Source of the DNA: Dromiciops gliroides | Lineage: Eukaryota > Chordata > Mammalia > Microbiotheria > Microbiotheriidae | NCBI RefSeq assembly: GCF_019393635.1 | Contig: NC_057864.1 | Coordinates: 441,500,322 to 441,564,321 of the forward strand | Direction of reading: 5' to 3' | Length of the DNA: 64,000 nt | Part shown: positions 62,750-64,000 of the stretch, one piece after another | Layout of the letters: each line of letters opens with the position of its first letter | How positions within the stretch are numbered: position 1 is the stretch's first letter | Program-made: the position numbers and the translations under genes | The notes under the pieces: model-generated | Seen by the model: only the letters and a program-made list of their open reading frames with translations | Database searches by the model: none | What the model was told of the DNA's origin: nothing

Positions 62750-62770
62750 TCATGGCTTGATTTTCCACAA
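62750..62770 (-). CDS. PHTF1: PHTF1 last coding exon (terminal codons)
   Basis: Read on the - strand, a pyrimidine-rich CTTTCCTTAG at 62780-62771 is followed by codons L W K I K P and TGA (62752-62750). Human PHTF1, a multi-pass ER membrane protein enriched in testis, is recalled to end in GFNIRLWKIKS. The last intron would fall right before LWKIK. PHTF1 is the convergent neighbour of MAGI3 in human, which fits the position and strand. Only the final exon is inside the window; the previous exon was looked for up to 64000 and not found. The match is short, so the call leans on synteny and the splice site. Confidence 0.8.
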   Translation of the reverse strand: MWKIKP

Positions 62771-63044
62771 CTAAGGAAAGAAAACAATTACCAGAATGAT
62801 TTCAGCTATAAGAAATAAGCTTTGAGGTCATTCACTTAGTGATTTGAAGGCATACCTACATGGCAGTAAAACTAGGGAAGCTTTTTGTTGTATGTAGACA
62901 AAGGAATGAACCATGGAACTGCAAGCTTGGCCCACCCTGGGTGTCTAATGACACTTTCTAGTAGGAAGTATTGACAACTTCCCTGTTTGTTTTTGTTTTA
63001 GTCACCTGATATTTGCATTGTTTGTTTAAGAGAGAAGAAGCAAC

Positions 63045-63290
63045 TCTGCTATGGAAGAAAGGGTCTTGGATAGAGAGTCAAATCTGCATACAAGTGTAGG
63101 TTTTCAACTCACTAGCTATCTGACAGTAGCTGCGTGACCCTGAGCAAGTCATTAACCCTGTTTGCCTCAGTTTCCTCATATGTAAAATGATCCAGAGGAG
63201 GAAATGGCAAACCACTCCAGTATCTTTGCCAAGAAAACTCCAAATGGGGTCATGAAGAATTGGACATGACTAAAAAACAAATGACTGAAG
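63045..63290 (+). mobile_element. Mar1-like long CORE-SINE
   Basis: Sense copy: degraded head, GTGACCCTGAGCAAGTCA core, AAATGGCAAACCACTCCAG and tail AATTGGACATGACT. Confidence 0.78.
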
Positions 63291-63640
63291 CTATGTGACC
63301 TTAAGCAAATTATTTAACTTCCCAAAACCTTGGTCTGTTTACCTATAAAATGAGGATTGTCATTTCTATACTACCTACCCTCATAGGGTTGTTATAAGGA
63401 AAAGTAACTGATAAACTTTAAAATGCTACAGAAATAGGGAGCAGCTAGGTGGCACAGTAGATAAAGCACTGGCCCTGGATTCAGGAGGACCTGAGTTCAA
63501 ATCCAGCCTCAGACACTTGACACTTACTGGCTGTGTAACCCTGGGCAAGTCACTTAACCCCTATTGCCCCACAAAAAAAAAAAAAAAAGGCTACAGAAAT
63601 AAAATATCATCAGCCCATTCCGTTAACATGAAATGAAACC
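63291..63640 (+). mobile_element. MIR fragment split by a SINE
   Basis: GCAAATTATTTAACTTCCC, AAAATGAGGATTGTCA and TGATAAACTTTAAAATGCTAC; extent on the right uncertain. Confidence 0.55.
63437..63589 (+). mobile_element. marsupial SINE nested in a MIR
   Basis: Perfect target duplication GCTACAGAAATA at 63425-63436 and 63590-63601. Confidence 0.94.
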
Positions 63641-63753
63641 CTGAAACCTGATTGTGTCTTTTAGTTTATTTTTCAAAATAGGAAAGGAATGAAATAGACT
63701 GATACTGTTGTATTTAGGGAGCAGAACCCAAAAGCCTGTAATACTATACTGCC

Positions 63754-63920
63754 AGGGGCAGCCAGGTGCCACAGTGTGATAGAGCACCGGCCCTGGAGTC
63801 AGGAGTACCTGAGTTCAAATCCGGCCTCAGACACTTAACACACACTTACTAGCTGTGTGACCCTGAGCAAGTCACTTAACCCCAATTGCCTCACTTAAAA
63901 AAAAAACAAAACAAAAAAAA
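63754..63920 (+). mobile_element. marsupial SINE
   Basis: Target CTATACTGCC on both sides (ending 63753; 63922-63931). Small insertions in the head (CAGTGTGATAG) and after CTTAACAC. Confidence 0.93.
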
Positions 63921-64000
63921 CCTATACTGCCAACAAGAGCAAACAATTATTTTCATAAAAATCACTGCCTCTTATCCATCACACAGGAAAATACAAAAAG

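Noticed and set aside
62678..62770. Longer - strand reading VENQAMSRVVYTNHKPLWYQ from the same acceptor
   Set aside because: It uses a different phase; the phase-0 reading LWKIKP-stop matches the PHTF1 end, so the longer frame is 3' UTR.

Overview
The window is nuclear DNA of a mammal, almost certainly a marsupial. It has widely spaced, intron-split coding exons and about forty copies of a ~150-bp SINE of marsupial type (head GGGGCAGCTAGGTGGCGCAG, tail AATTGCCTCAC or CATTGCCCCAC plus A-run). It also carries marsupial-style L1 3' ends and many old L2, CR1/L3 and MIR/CORE-SINE relics. The SINE points to an Australian-type marsupial lineage, but the species cannot be fixed by eye. Nothing bacterial, phage-like, CRISPR-like or viral was seen.

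Two protein-coding genes are supported. The main one is the 3' half of MAGI3 on the + strand: nine constitutive or long-isoform coding exons from 2768 to 41423, all with AG/GT borders and compatible phases. They encode the fourth, fifth and sixth PDZ domains (PDZ3-5 in PDZ0-based numbering) and a long basic, serine-rich tail, about 754 residues in all. A separate terminal exon at 39639-39688 gives a short isoform ending in SYVKPEQH and has its own AATAAA about 100 nt downstream. The N-terminal half (first PDZ, guanylate-kinase-like, WW and next PDZ domains) lies left of the window. At the right end, on the - strand, the six-codon terminal coding piece of PHTF1 (LWKIKP-stop) is seen at 62750-62770. 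This is the convergent neighbour expected from the human order MAGI3 > < PHTF1.

Layout: 1-2767 intron; 2768-5067 two exons of PDZ4; 8769-19873 two exons of PDZ5 split by a 10.7-kb repeat-rich intron; 19874-32216 a 12.3-kb intron; 32217-33226 two linker exons; 34329-38557 two exons of PDZ6; 39639-41423 alternative terminal exons; 41424 to about 43.4 kb a SINE-free 3' UTR; 43.6-62.2 kb intergenic repeats; 62.2-62.77 kb end of PHTF1; then PHTF1 intron.

The intergenic stretch holds the most unusual relic: a decayed hAT-type transposase reading frame (54.5-56.2 kb, + strand) that becomes legible only when four SINEs at three sites are removed. Other points are serial SINE insertions that reuse the same target, an L1 nested inside an older L1, a 215-bp direct duplication at 740-bp spacing, and antisense CR1/L3 fragments that still show esterase and endonuclease motifs. 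No novel functional system is evident; most of the window is ordinary intron and repeat.
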